Source of the DNA: Neobacillus sp. PS3-34
GTDB lineage: Bacteria; Bacillota; Bacilli; Bacillales; Cytobacillaceae
DNA: 64,000 nt
Reading direction: 5' to 3'
NCBI RefSeq assembly: GCF_030915465.1
Contig: NZ_CP133267.1
Span: 4,577,001 to 4,641,000, forward strand
Shown: one piece after another, positions 48,340 through 57,709 of the stretch
Numbering within the stretch: the first letter of the stretch is position 1
Layout of the letters: each line of letters starts with the position of its first letter
The notes under the pieces: generated by a model
What the model was told of the DNA's origin: nothing
The model's input: only the letters and a program-made list of their open reading frames with translations
Databases searched by the model: none
Program-made: the position numbers and the translations under genes

Positions 48340-50607
48340 ATGTTAAAGAAACTCTTTGCAATGACTAGTTTCTTACTATTTTCAATCTTAATGGTTTCGA
48401 ATGCTTCCGCATCAACAGAGGTAAACATACCTTTAAATGTTGATTTAAAGCAAAAAATCACCACAGATATAGCACAGTTCCATGAATTCAACCATGCTGT
48501 TGTGCAAAATCAAACAATTTATGTACCTGAACGTCAGGGTAATAAAATTACCGCTATAAATGCATTAGACCATTCAATTAAATGGGAATATGCCACAAAT
48601 GCAAATACAGCATATTATCAATTCAGCGGTATAAATGATATTCTATTCTTCCAGGCAAATGGCACGTTAACCGCTTTGAAGGATAATGGTACAGGTGCTA
48701 CGGTATTATGGACAAAACCTTTCACCTTATCAAATATAGCAATTGATGGTTCAACTCTTTACGGATTCACTGGCGGAAAAGTTGTCGCATTAGACGCAGC
48801 GAATGGCGAACAGAAATGGGAGTATACTCTCCCGACTCGTGAAAAGCCAAACAGCAATATTGCAGTCGGCAATGGAAATATCTACTTTGTAACTGACAAT
48901 CAGATAGATATGGTCCGCAAGATGTATGCGATAAATGCTTCGACAGCTCAAGCTCTTTGGACAACGACCAATGTAGATTATTATTCACAAAAGCTTTTCT
49001 TTACAGATGGAAAGATATATGTGAATAGTTACGACAAAATGAAGGCTTTTGATGCAACTAACGGTGCAGATCTTTGGAATTTTACAGTCCAATCGAATTT
49101 CGATTTTGAAATGAATGCTGCGACAATTTTTACAAAAACTTCAGATGGTTATGTTACAGCATATGACCGCATAACTAAAGCCCAGCTTTGGAAAACAAAA
49201 ACAGGTTCAAATACACGTGGCCCGATCATTTTGACTCCATCATATATCATTGTGAATGGTGACAGCGTGATTAAATGGCTGGACATTTACAATGGCCAGC
49301 TTGCCCGTACAATGACTGAGCCAGGTGTGAACTATCAGCCATATACAGCAGTTGATGGTGCATTAGTGGCAATGGACAGTAGCTATAATTTATACTATTA
49401 TGCTGCGGCAAATGACACGGTAAAACCGGTTCTTACACTTGATTCAGTACCTAATCGTTTTTCGCCTTATGAAAGTAACCCGGCCCAGCTTAATTTTTAC
49501 TTAAGTGAAGATGCTTATGTAAAAATGACAGTGAAAAATAGCCAGGGACAAGCGGTTCGAACAAGCGATTTTGGCTTGCTGAACAGCGGATGGAACTATA
49601 AAACATGGGATGGCAAGGATGATAGCGGCCAGGTAGTCCCTTATGGAGCATATACTTTATCGTTTGAAGTAAAGGATTTATCAGGAAATACGACAATTAG
49701 TGAGAACACGGCAAAAAAAATGAATGTTGCAGATATTAAAGGAACGACCGTTACAGAAACGATTTCAAGAAAAGGTGCCGGAACTACCTATGATGTGTTG
49801 GCAACGATTCCGTCTGGTACACAAGTAACCATTCTAGATGAAACAACAGATTGGTTCAAAGTGAACTTCACAATTAACAGCACAATCTATGAAGGATATG
49901 TTCAAAAATCAGTTGTTGCTACTCGGTCAAATCCGAATCCACAGCCAACTACTCCTGCTGGAACGAACTCGGTAATATATACGGTTCAATCAGGTGACAC
50001 ATTATGGAAAGTAGCACAGAAGTTCAATGTGACAACCCAGGCCATTGTGGATGCAAATAATCTTGACCCTGCAAAGTATCTTTCTGTTGGACAAAAGCTG
50101 ACGATCCCTGGCCAGGCAGCACAGCCTGAGCAGCCAGTAACTGGTACGACGTATACAGTCCAATCAGGTGATACGCTTTGGAAGGTTGCGCAAAAATTCA
50201 ATGTAACCACTCAAGCAATTGTCGATGCCAACAAGCTTGACCCAACAAAGTACTTGTATGTAGGTCAAAAACTCACAATTCCTACTGTGGCACAGCCTGC
50301 CCAGACAACATACGTTGTACAATCAGGTGATACACTTTGGAAGGTTGCCCAAAAATTCGGTGTAACGACACAGGCTATTATTGATGCAAACAAGCTGGAT
50401 CCAACACAATACTTGTATGTAGGACAAAAGCTCATCATTCCTGTTGCACCTCCTGCCACTACTACGTACTCTGTTCAATCAGGTGATACACTTTGGAAGG
50501 TTGCCCAAAAATTTGGTGTAACCACCCAGGCAATCGTTGATGCTAACAAGCTCGATCCAACCAAATACTTGTATATTGGTCAAAAGCTCATCATACCTGC
50601 AAAGTAA
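48340..50607 (+). CDS. Secreted PQQ-propeller, FlgD-Ig, SH3 and four-LysM protein
   Basis: 755 residues from the ATG at 48340 (AGAGGAAG upstream); a Sec signal ends near SNASA. Residues 40-352 are PQQ-like beta-propeller repeats (GEQKWEYTL, GADLWNF). Residues 389-450 resemble the FlgD Ig domain (TWDGKDDSGQVVPYGAYTL). Residues 466-526 are a bacterial SH3 domain. Four LysM modules follow at about 545-755, each with VQSGDTLWKVAQKF; copies 2-4 are nearly identical and recur every 156-159 bp in the DNA. It should bind the cell wall outside the membrane. No catalytic site is seen; a scaffold or adhesin role is an inference. Confidence 0.85.
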   Translation: MLKKLFAMTSFLLFSILMVSNASASTEVNIPLNVDLKQKITTDIAQFHEFNHAVVQNQTIYVPERQGNKITAINALDHSIKWEYATNANTAYYQFSGINDILFFQANGTLTALKDNGTGATVLWTKPFTLSNIAIDGSTLYGFTGGKVVALDAANGEQKWEYTLPTREKPNSNIAVGNGNIYFVTDNQIDMVRKMYAINASTAQALWTTTNVDYYSQKLFFTDGKIYVNSYDKMKAFDATNGADLWNFTVQSNFDFEMNAATIFTKTSDGYVTAYDRITKAQLWKTKTGSNTRGPIILTPSYIIVNGDSVIKWLDIYNGQLARTMTEPGVNYQPYTAVDGALVAMDSSYNLYYYAAANDTVKPVLTLDSVPNRFSPYESNPAQLNFYLSEDAYVKMTVKNSQGQAVRTSDFGLLNSGWNYKTWDGKDDSGQVVPYGAYTLSFEVKDLSGNTTISENTAKKMNVADIKGTTVTETISRKGAGTTYDVLATIPSGTQVTILDETTDWFKVNFTINSTIYEGYVQKSVVATRSNPNPQPTTPAGTNSVIYTVQSGDTLWKVAQKFNVTTQAIVDANNLDPAKYLSVGQKLTIPGQAAQPEQPVTGTTYTVQSGDTLWKVAQKFNVTTQAIVDANKLDPTKYLYVGQKLTIPTVAQPAQTTYVVQSGDTLWKVAQKFGVTTQAIIDANKLDPTQYLYVGQKLIIPVAPPATTTYSVQSGDTLWKVAQKFGVTTQAIVDANKLDPTKYLYIGQKLIIPAK

Positions 50608-50610
50608 AAT

Positions 50611-50647
50611 AAAAAAGGTAAGCAGATTATCATCTGCTTACCTTTTT
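50611..50647. terminator. Bidirectional terminator between the LysM and M20 genes
   Basis: Arms AAAGGTAAGCAGAT and ATCTGCTTACCTTT with a 4-nt loop; A and T runs on both sides. Confidence 0.9.
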
Positions 50648-50732
50648 TGTATCTAGTGCCTAATGAAAGACATTTTTGCTTTCTACATATGCGGTTTTGT
50701 CCTTCATGGCCCTTATGAAGGTCACGTTCGGA

Positions 50733-51908
50733 TTAAACTAATACCTTTCTGCTTTCAAATTCTGCTTTGATCTGTTTAAGCAGCTCTCCATTTGTCAGAA
50801 TTTCAAATCCAGTGAGTGCCATTGCTTTCGCACCCAAAATCATGGCTTCCCTTCCCTGCCCGCTCATGGCTGCTTCACGAAACTCATGTGTATGGCATGC
50901 ATAGGCCTCATTACAAATTTTGATATATGGATGAATCGACGGCACCACCTGACTGACATTCCCCATGTCTAGAGAGCCTGATCCATCGCGTTGTGAATAA
51001 ATCTCTTCTTCATTTACTCCCAATTCAACCAATTGCTCAGTAAAGATATTTGAAAGGCCGTTATTGGTGATCATGTCATCATAAGAAAATTCATAGAAAG
51101 AAGATGTTACAGTAGCCCCTGTCTGAAAGGCCGCACCTTCCGCACATTTTTTCACTTTTTCAACGAGCTCATTCACATATTCACGGTTTGCAGCACGGAC
51201 ATAAAATTGGGCTACGGCATAATCAGGCACAATATTGGCAGCCTTGCCGCCCTCTGTGATGATTCCATGGATTCTTGCATCGGATGTGATATGCTGGCGC
51301 AGTGCATTAATACTATTGAACGTTTGTAAGACAGCATCCAATGCATTAATACCCATATGCGGGCTGGCAGCGGCATGGGCAGCCTTTCCAAAAAACTCAA
51401 ACTGAATCGCATCCATCGCGAGTGACGACCCGCTCTTCATGTAGCTATCTAGCGGATGAACCATCATCGCGACATCGAGCTGATCAAAAATGCCCGCTTC
51501 AGCCATGGTTACTTTACCGCCCTTTGTTTCTTCAGCGGGTGTACCAAAAACGATCACCTTTCCACCAGTTTCATGGAGAACCTTGCTTAAACCAATACCT
51601 GCTGCAATTCCCATTGTACCAATCAAATTATGGCCACATGCACTGCCCAGCTCCGGCAGTGCATCATACTCTGCCATGAATCCGATAACAGGTCCTGGTT
51701 TACCGCTATCGTATGTAGCAGTAAAGGCAGTTGCTAAACCACAAGTACCAATTTCCACTTGAAAATCATGCTTTTTTAATTCTTCTGTTAAAGTTGCGCA
51801 CGCAATAAATTCCTCATGCCCAAGTTCCGGATTCTCGCCAATGTATATGCTAATATTATTGAAATCTTCTTGGCAACGTTGAATTTCATCTATTATTCTT
51901 TGCTTCAT
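50733..51908 (-). CDS. M20 family amidohydrolase (AbgB-like)
   Basis: 391 residues from the ATG at 51908 with GGAG eight bases upstream. Metal-binding stretches seen are FMAEYDALPELGSACGHN (near 80) and GTPAEETKGGKV (near 130), and the dimerisation domain begins at MDAIQFEFFGKAAHAA. M20D enzymes hydrolyse N-acyl or p-aminobenzoyl amino acids with two metal ions. The exact amide substrate is unknown. The gene is alone between a terminator and the beta-helix gene. Confidence 0.9.
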   Translation of the reverse strand: MKQRIIDEIQRCQEDFNNISIYIGENPELGHEEFIACATLTEELKKHDFQVEIGTCGLATAFTATYDSGKPGPVIGFMAEYDALPELGSACGHNLIGTMGIAAGIGLSKVLHETGGKVIVFGTPAEETKGGKVTMAEAGIFDQLDVAMMVHPLDSYMKSGSSLAMDAIQFEFFGKAAHAAASPHMGINALDAVLQTFNSINALRQHITSDARIHGIITEGGKAANIVPDYAVAQFYVRAANREYVNELVEKVKKCAEGAAFQTGATVTSSFYEFSYDDMITNNGLSNIFTEQLVELGVNEEEIYSQRDGSGSLDMGNVSQVVPSIHPYIKICNEAYACHTHEFREAAMSGQGREAMILGAKAMALTGFEILTNGELLKQIKAEFESRKVLV

Positions 51909-52076
51909 CTTGCTATCTCCACTCCCCAAATGGCAATCTAATATTTGTATAAAAAATCATATATTATTATAATAATTCATTCGAATAGGAATTTCACTAT
52001 ATAAAATTTAAAAAGTTTCAAATAGGTAAGGATTTTATTTATAATAATAACAGTTTAATCAAAAACAACTGCGCCA

Positions 52077-54099
52077 CTAGATAGTAATTTCAATATCCAA
52101 TCCGCCCTTTATTAAGGTATTGAAAGAAGTATGGCTCGAGCTTGGGCTTGCTTTGATTCCAATAACAACCTGTGTATGTGCTGCAGATCGGATATAATAA
52201 TATCCCATGACCGTGGAACCAGCCGTTAGACCGCCAGAACTAGCATCGATAACCTTTACAAGCGGATTCGTTCCAGGTGATACATTTTTCAGATTTATAG
52301 CCAAGCCATTTGGATCCGATACAATTGAATCAAGGAATTGATCTCCCGCTTTATATGTGACCACACCATTCCCAGAGTTCGCTGTAATTCGAAAAGCGAT
52401 CGGCTGGCCTTGGATCGGTTGATAGACCGCATTTCCCCCTGATAAAGTATTTGCCAAAACTTTGCCATTGGTTTCGGGGGTTAACGGTTCTCCAAATGTT
52501 CCAAGCCTTACGGTATTGCCAACGGCGCCGACTCTGTCACAATTCCAGAGTCGAATACCATTTTTGACTGAGTTATGCGTTAATTTTACGGTATTTCCCA
52601 TCACCGAACCTTCCTGAAGATTTCGTACCATTATGCCTACCGGCACAGCGGTATCTTCGAAATCAACTTCATTATTATTAACATTTCCGGTAAAGTTTGG
52701 CTGCGTAGCCACCGAATAACCGCAATAAATCCCATACGGAGTAAAAGTAGTGATGGTTTTATCGAGCTGGTCCGGAACTCCGTGAATGAGATTTCCTTCG
52801 ATCGACACACGGTCAAAAGCCCCTGCAAAAATAATTCCATAGGTGCCAAAGCACTTTTTAATATGATTATTTTTGACTAGCGCATTCAATTCCTGTGCCT
52901 TCTTGGTACCTCCTTGCTCTCCATCAAGAGCGATCGCGGCAATAGGATTTTTGGCATAGCCGCAATTTACGATCTTATTATTGGCAATGATAGAATCCCG
53001 ACTATATTGCACAGCATTAGTCCATTCATAAAAAATACCACAGACCATAGAATCGGAAATAAAATTATCGGTTGCAATCATGCCGCCGCTGGAGTGGGCA
53101 TCAATACCTTTTCTTTTATTGCCGCGGATGGTATTCCCCTGGAACAAGGCATCCAGTGCTTTTGAATAATTGGTGCCCATCATATTAATGCCATACCCAG
53201 GATCCACATATGTATGAGTTTTCGAAGCATCCGGGTGGCCGGCGCGTTCCACTAAGCAACTGGTAATCTGCGGCCGTTCAACAGCTGACATGGCAAAATT
53301 TGCTGAATAATTATCGTGCCCATAGCAATGTAAAAAAGTGATATCGGAGTTATCTGGATATCCTAAATCGGTTGGATAGTAATCCCCGAGGCTGGCCAAT
53401 GAGGAATCCGGCATAATTGAATCCGTAGCTCTCACATTTCCACAGGGTAACGCGCTTACACCCCCGGTGAATCAAAACCCCTGAGCCGACATTACCAATA
53501 AAGCCACCGCCGAAGGTTTCGAATGGCGTACCGTCATTTTTATTACTGCCACTTGAATCATAGCTGTTGTTTTTCCAATAGTTCCAATAGCCAGAGGTAG
53601 GATAACCACCTGCAATTGTTCCTTTTTCACCATAGCCGGTCACTGGATCAATAGCCGGGAATTTCCCGTACCCTTTTGTTCTTAGGCCTTCAATTACCAC
53701 ATCTTCACAGAGTTGAAGCTCAAGGATCCCTTGAGCATGAATCCGCGTTTCAAGCGTGACTCCCCAGGAGATCACCCGAATATTTTTCTTGCCGCGAAGA
53801 AGTAAGCAAGGTTGATCATTATTCGGAAAATCTTTTAAAGCAGTGTTCTTTTCTACCCAATAAGTACCTGGTGGAATCAAAATGGTGTCCCCATCTGCCG
53901 CATTATCAAATAACTCTTGGAGCTGTTTTGTCGATTGTTTTCTACCGGTAGGATCCGTGCCTTTTGGTAATGAATAATTCAGGTAGTCTTCTATTTTACG
54001 GAGGTTTTCAGCCATTCCTGGAAGGAATTTAGTTGATAAATCGACTTGTTCGGTAGGAACATAAAACTCGCCATTTTGAAAATCCGTTTTATTTTTCAT
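52077..54099 (-). pseudogene. Pectate-lyase-superfamily beta-helix protein, frame-disrupted
   Basis: About 674 residues when joined, from the ATG at 54099 (AAGGTG upstream). The N-terminal LQELFDNAADGDTILIPPGTY is the standard start of the pectate-lyase-3/tailspike beta-helix. Repeats such as GNTVKLTHNSVKNGIRLWN follow. The frame breaks at a run of four C (53384-53387); one more base joins AGFLIGQP to GDYYPTDLGYPDNSD. A beta-sheet C-terminal domain (QVVIGIKASPSSSHTSF) ends it. No signal peptide. Similar domains occur in phage tail spikes and polysaccharide-degrading enzymes; neither role is proven. It has no phage neighbours. Confidence 0.75.
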
Positions 54100-54147
54100 T
54101 TTTACACCTTTTTCATTTACAAGATTTTGAAACAATTCGGAAAAAAT

Positions 54148-54178
54148 ATAAAAATGCCTCACCCCTATACGGGGCAAG
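54148..54178 (-). terminator. Likely terminator after the YflT-like gene
   Basis: Minus-strand arms CTTGCCCC and GGGGTGAG (with G-U pairs) are followed by GCATTTTTAT, directly after the YflT-like stop codon. Confidence 0.6.
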
Positions 54179-54183
54179 ACATC

Positions 54184-54510
54184 TTAATCCGATTTACAAC
54201 CGATGACAACATACTTTCCGCTTTCAAGCTCTTTCTCTAACTTTCGGGCTTCCTCCTCCGACAATCCCAACGATATCATTTTGTCACGAAGCTCTTCATC
54301 TCGGCTTGTATGAAAAAAAGCCATAATATCAACGATTCCTTCTTCTTCAAGAGAGTTATCATTCGTGTCGGTTAAATCTATAATCTCTTCAGCTTTTTTC
54401 TCATCATACGCAAATACAAAAATATCATCGAGTAAATAACCTTCTCTATTATAGAGATTAACGGTCTCTTTTACCTTTGCAATATCATCGGCTATATTGA
54501 AAGTGTACAT
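54184..54510 (-). CDS. General stress protein 17M-like (YflT family)
   Basis: 108 residues from the ATG at 54510 with GGAGG seven bases upstream. The N-terminal strand-helix pattern (DDIAKVKETVNLYNREGYLLDDIFVFAYD) and the acidic C-terminal SLGLSEEEARKLEKELESGKYVV match the heat-induced YflT domain, a small sigma-B-type stress protein in Bacillus. The mechanism is unknown. I see no sigma-B promoter that I would defend. Confidence 0.8.
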   Translation of the reverse strand: MYTFNIADDIAKVKETVNLYNREGYLLDDIFVFAYDEKKAEEIIDLTDTNDNSLEEEGIVDIMAFFHTSRDEELRDKMISLGLSEEEARKLEKELESGKYVVIGCKSD

Positions 54511-54653
54511 CCATCTTCCTCCAGTGAAAATCCAATTAATCAAAATGGAACAAAAATGATACTCAATAATCTTTCAAAAAAAATGTCTTATTTAATCTTT
54601 TCCCATCAACTAGATTTTTTAAACTATTAGAAGGTGGCTGAAAGCAGGTCCGC

Positions 54654-55184
54654 TTATTTGGAAACCGAAACCTTATTGTTCAATAATCGTTTAATGGTTC
54701 TTACTTGCCCACGATGGCTAATTTCATCCTCCATAACGTGGAACCACATCCAGTAGTTATTAATAGGAGTACCCCAATTCTGCTCCTCATACAGCCAGTT
54801 GTCTTTTTGGGATTTAAGGAGTGATAATGTTTTTTCTCTCGTTTCGGATAAAACATTCAGATAATAATCAAGCGGTTTGCCCTTAATTTCATCTTTTGCT
54901 TTGTCCCCAAGCTCTAAAGCCGCTTCCCATTTCAACCGTTCATTTTCATTGATGTCCCTATGTTCAAATGAGATAATCTGATACGCGAATTCAACTGAAG
55001 CAATATGCATTAAGAGAGCACCAATCGAGTTGGAGCTTTCGCCTGGCAAGTAATCCAGATCGTCTTGACTTAGACTTGATATATCTTTTAATGTGACGCC
55101 TCTTGCATGTTCAAGCATAGAAACAAGTTCACCAAGCTTGTCATCAAAGCCTTCCATCGGCCTAATTCTATAATCTATCATCAT
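54654..55184 (-). CDS. DinB family protein
   Basis: 176 residues from the ATG pair at 55184/55181, with GGGGG just upstream. The four-helix DinB fold is suggested by GALLMHIASVEFAYQIISFE and MWFHVMEDEISHRGQVRTI, which supply the three metal-binding His residues (one in the first, two in the second). DinB-like proteins include thiol transferases such as bacillithiol S-transferase; the substrate here is unknown. Confidence 0.85.
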   Translation of the reverse strand: MMIDYRIRPMEGFDDKLGELVSMLEHARGVTLKDISSLSQDDLDYLPGESSNSIGALLMHIASVEFAYQIISFEHRDINENERLKWEAALELGDKAKDEIKGKPLDYYLNVLSETREKTLSLLKSQKDNWLYEEQNWGTPINNYWMWFHVMEDEISHRGQVRTIKRLLNNKVSVSK

Positions 55185-55286
55185 CCTACCCCCTATCACG
55201 TTCACTTTTAAGATTACCAGTAAAATAGAAAAGAAAAAGACTGATATTTTTTGGATAATAATGGTATAATTAACTTGAACATAAAG

Positions 55287-55324
55287 AAAAGGGCAAACTG
55301 ATTATTTCAGTGTTGCCCTTTTTT
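55287..55324. terminator. Bidirectional terminator-like hairpin upstream of dinB
   Basis: Arms AAAAGGGCAA and TTGCCCTTTT with inner CTGA / TCAG pairs; T runs on both strands. Confidence 0.75.
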
Positions 55325-55334
55325 ATATCGAAAA

Positions 55335-55374
55335 ATAAAAACTGGCCTTCCCCTTAAATAGAGAAAAGGCCAAC
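55335..55374 (-). terminator. Terminator of the DUF3052-SRPBCC-ArsR operon
   Basis: Minus-strand arms TTGGCCTT and AAGGCCAG are followed by TTTTTATTTTT, 13 bp after the arsR-type stop codon. Confidence 0.8.
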
Positions 55375-55386
55375 TTAATAGCAATT

Positions 55387-55719
55387 TTATTCATTTTTGT
55401 CATCTTCCTCAAGAATACGCTGTAGTGCAGCCAGCTTATTATCCCAAAACAACTCAAAATATTGGAGCCAGTCCTGCAGTTCACGCAAGGGCTCGGCATT
55501 CAAAGAATATCGCGTTTCCCGTCCTGCTTTGCGTTCATGTACAAGGCCAGCTTCAGCCAAGACACGAAGATGCTTAGAAACTGCAGTTCGGCTGATCGGA
55601 AAGTGTCCACTGATCAACGTGACCGGCATTTCCTTCTGGCTCAGCAGTTTTAATAGCTGCCTGCGGGTCGGGTCGGCAATTGCCTGGAATACATCATGTC
55701 TAGCAGCTTCGGCACCCAT
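55387..55719 (-). CDS. ArsR-type winged-helix repressor (SRPBCC-linked)
   Basis: 110 residues. The start ARHDVFQAIADPTRRQLLKLL and recognition helix HFPISRTAVSKHLRVLAEAGLV are typical of ArsR repressors; no metal-binding Cys cluster is seen. The C-terminal WLQYFELFWDNKLAALQ is characteristic of the subgroup encoded beside SRPBCC (AHSA1) genes. Its ATG lies directly after the SRPBCC stop codon, so the two are coupled. It probably represses its own operon through the palindrome at 56560-56575. Confidence 0.9.
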   Translation of the reverse strand: MGAEAARHDVFQAIADPTRRQLLKLLSQKEMPVTLISGHFPISRTAVSKHLRVLAEAGLVHERKAGRETRYSLNAEPLRELQDWLQYFELFWDNKLAALQRILEEDDKNE

Positions 55720-56142
55720 TTAAGCCTCAACATACCCACGAAGCTTGTTTTCGACCATAGCTTCCCAGCCATTTTCCATATTGTTTCTAACAGCAGCATG
55801 TGGTGCCCCAAATTCGGTAACCTTGCTTGCATCCCAGCCTGAATGGATCAGTGTAAACTCTGTTCCGCCTTCCAGTTGTTTTAATTCAAAGGTTAGCGTC
55901 CAATCCTTTCCCCATCTGAAGGAAAGCGTATATGGCGGATCCACTTTTGTAACCTTGCAGGGAGACATCCCAAACTGGGCCGCATTTAAATGAAATTCAT
56001 GGCCCTCTATTGGCTCCATGTCATTGGGCATAAACCATGCCTCCAGTCCCTCCGAGGTTGCGACCGCATTCCATACCTTTTGAATCGAAGCATTGAAGAC
56101 TACCTTGCGAATAATATCTGTTAACTGTGCATTGTTTTCCAT
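55720..56142 (-). CDS. SRPBCC (AHSA1) domain protein
   Basis: 140 residues with a helix-grip fold. IRKVVFNASIQKVWNAVATSEGLEAWFMPND is the standard AHSA1 N-terminus, and GTEFTLIHSGWD plus GWEAMVENKLRGYV the usual C-terminal part. The family binds hydrophobic ligands; its cellular role with ArsR is unknown. It is the middle gene of a three-gene operon (DUF3052, SRPBCC, ArsR). Confidence 0.9.
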   Translation of the reverse strand: MENNAQLTDIIRKVVFNASIQKVWNAVATSEGLEAWFMPNDMEPIEGHEFHLNAAQFGMSPCKVTKVDPPYTLSFRWGKDWTLTFELKQLEGGTEFTLIHSGWDASKVTEFGAPHAAVRNNMENGWEAMVENKLRGYVEA

Positions 56143-56157
56143 TTTCGTACCATCCTT

Positions 56158-56535
56158 TTATTTTTTTGTTTTCACTTTATCTGTATGACGGAAACGAAGG
56201 GCAGACCAAGTCTCATCCACGGCTACATTGCTAACAGGACGATAAGGTGTCTCCTCCTCTACCAGCTTCCATAATACATCTCGGTTAATATCTGTCTTGA
56301 TTTTCGAGCTTTTCTTCGGATAAATAACCCAGAACAAGGCATCCTCTTTCAAAAAGGGAATCGTTTCTGCAAACCATTTTTTCACATCTTCACTATTTTT
56401 CACGAAAAGCTGGACAAAATCATATGTACCCTCGGGCTCTATATCACTTTCTATGCCAAGGCTGTATCCCTCAGGCGCATTTAGCACCAGTGTCCGCCCT
56501 TCTTTATAGCGCAGTTTCTTCAATAATTCTTCCAT
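56158..56535 (-). CDS. DUF3052-like protein
   Basis: 125 residues from the ATG at 56535 with GGAG nine bases upstream; the open frame continues to 56577 but across the operator. The pattern EGRTLVLNAPEGYSLGIE, DFVQLFVKNSEDVKKWF, ALFWVIYPKKSSKIKTDINRDVLW and WSALRFRH fits the DUF3052 group. No function is known. It is first in the operon, 15 bp before the SRPBCC gene. Confidence 0.75.
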   Translation of the reverse strand: MEELLKKLRYKEGRTLVLNAPEGYSLGIESDIEPEGTYDFVQLFVKNSEDVKKWFAETIPFLKEDALFWVIYPKKSSKIKTDINRDVLWKLVEEETPYRPVSNVAVDETWSALRFRHTDKVKTKK

Positions 56536-56559
56536 ACAGAAACACTCCTTAATAAAAGC

Positions 56560-56575
56560 GAAACCATTTGGTTTC
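56560..56575. promoter_or_regulatory. Palindromic operator of the ArsR-type repressor
   Basis: Perfect 7-bp arms GAAACCA and TGGTTTC around a 2-bp centre, placed at the expected transcription start, 24 bp before the DUF3052 start codon. Confidence 0.75.
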
Positions 56576-56583
56576 ATAATTAA

Positions 56584-56612
56584 AATATATGATATCTCGT
56601 ATTTTTAGTCAA
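56584..56612 (-). promoter_or_regulatory. Promoter of the DUF3052-SRPBCC-ArsR operon
   Basis: Minus-strand -35 TTGACT and -10 TATATT (each 5 of 6 to consensus) with a 17-bp spacer. The operator at 56560-56575 begins 8 bp downstream of the -10. Confidence 0.8.
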
Positions 56613-56812
56613 GCTATCCACTTTAAAAACTTCATTTGCTTTCCATAATAAAGATGAAATCCCGTTCACCTTTTATTCCGTTTTGGACAAAACTCATGAG
56701 GAAGACATGAAAATAGCTTAAACCGAACTTTTTCTTGTCTGATCAAAGCTTGCTATAGTCATACGTATATCGGAACCAGTTAGAAATGATCACCATCATA
56801 ATTATGAACCGC

Positions 56813-57583
56813 TTAATTTTTTAAATTCATATCGATTTCTTCTAATGCTGTACCAATCGACTTCGGTAACACATATGTATCAGGTTCAAAGTCATAAGGA
56901 GTATCTCCCATATTAATAATAATCAATGGAACATCTTCCCTTCGATAATTTGGAAAAGTAGAGAATGGGGTCACCTTTAAGCTTGTGCCCAAAACCAAGA
57001 TGCAATCTGCTTGGTGGACCATTTGCAAAATGGTATTAAAGCCATCGATTGTAAACCAGTCCCCAGTATCACCAAACAGGACTACATCCGGTTTAATGAA
57101 GCGGTCTCTTTTATTTTTCGTTTCACATTGGCTGCATACATAATAATTTTCCATCGATTCCATCCGGGAAACCATTTCTTCAATTGAATATTTTGATCCG
57201 CAATTCATGCACGCTGCGGTTTTCATTGTTCCGTGAAACTCTATCACGTTCTGGCTTCCCCCCTTTTGGTGGAGACCATCGATATTCTGCGTAATAATAT
57301 GCGAAACCTTTCCAGCTTGTTCCCATTTAGCCAGGATTTCATGGCCTTTATTTGGATTTGCGTTTGGATGATACAGATTTTCCACTGCAAATTGATAAAA
57401 CTCCTTCGGGTGATTTAAAAAATATTCCAGTGACAAGATGTACTCTGGTGCCATCTGATAAATCCCCGTCCGGGACCGGAAATCCTTAATACCAGATTCT
57501 GTGCTGATTCCGGCACCGGTTAACACGATGATGTTCTTTGAATTTTTGATAAGGTCTGAACAGGTTTGAATTATGTCTCCCAT
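56813..57583 (-). CDS. Sir2 family NAD-dependent protein deacylase
   Basis: 256 residues from the ATG at 57583 with AGGAG upstream; a GTG at 57592 lies inside that site. Sirtuin motifs in order: VLTGAGISTESGIKDFRS (NAD binding), TQNIDGLH, the catalytic His in IEFHGTM, and the zinc finger cysteines in CMNCGSKY and CSQCETK, then LGTSLKVTPF. It removes acyl groups from lysines and produces nicotinamide and O-acyl-ADP-ribose. It appears to be monocistronic. Confidence 0.95.
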   Translation of the reverse strand: MGDIIQTCSDLIKNSKNIIVLTGAGISTESGIKDFRSRTGIYQMAPEYILSLEYFLNHPKEFYQFAVENLYHPNANPNKGHEILAKWEQAGKVSHIITQNIDGLHQKGGSQNVIEFHGTMKTAACMNCGSKYSIEEMVSRMESMENYYVCSQCETKNKRDRFIKPDVVLFGDTGDWFTIDGFNTILQMVHQADCILVLGTSLKVTPFSTFPNYRREDVPLIIINMGDTPYDFEPDTYVLPKSIGTALEEIDMNLKN

Positions 57584-57656
57584 ATTGCACACTCCTAAAT
57601 CACAAACTGCATTTTTCTTCCATATACTATCTTCTTTTTATATATCTTAAGTATAC

Positions 57657-57688
57657 AAAAAAATACCCTATCAACGTAAATTGATAGG
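57657..57688 (-). terminator. Terminator of the phosphoesterase-hisJ-esterase operon
   Basis: Minus-strand arms CCTATCAA and TTGATAGG with a 6-nt loop, followed by GTATTTTTTT. Confidence 0.85.
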
Positions 57689-57709
57689 ATCGTCCTTCTT
57701 ATCATTAAG

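Noticed and set aside
55397..55723. 108-codon plus-strand frame opposite the ArsR gene
   Set aside because: It mirrors the repressor gene; no ribosome site and a composition typical of antisense translation.
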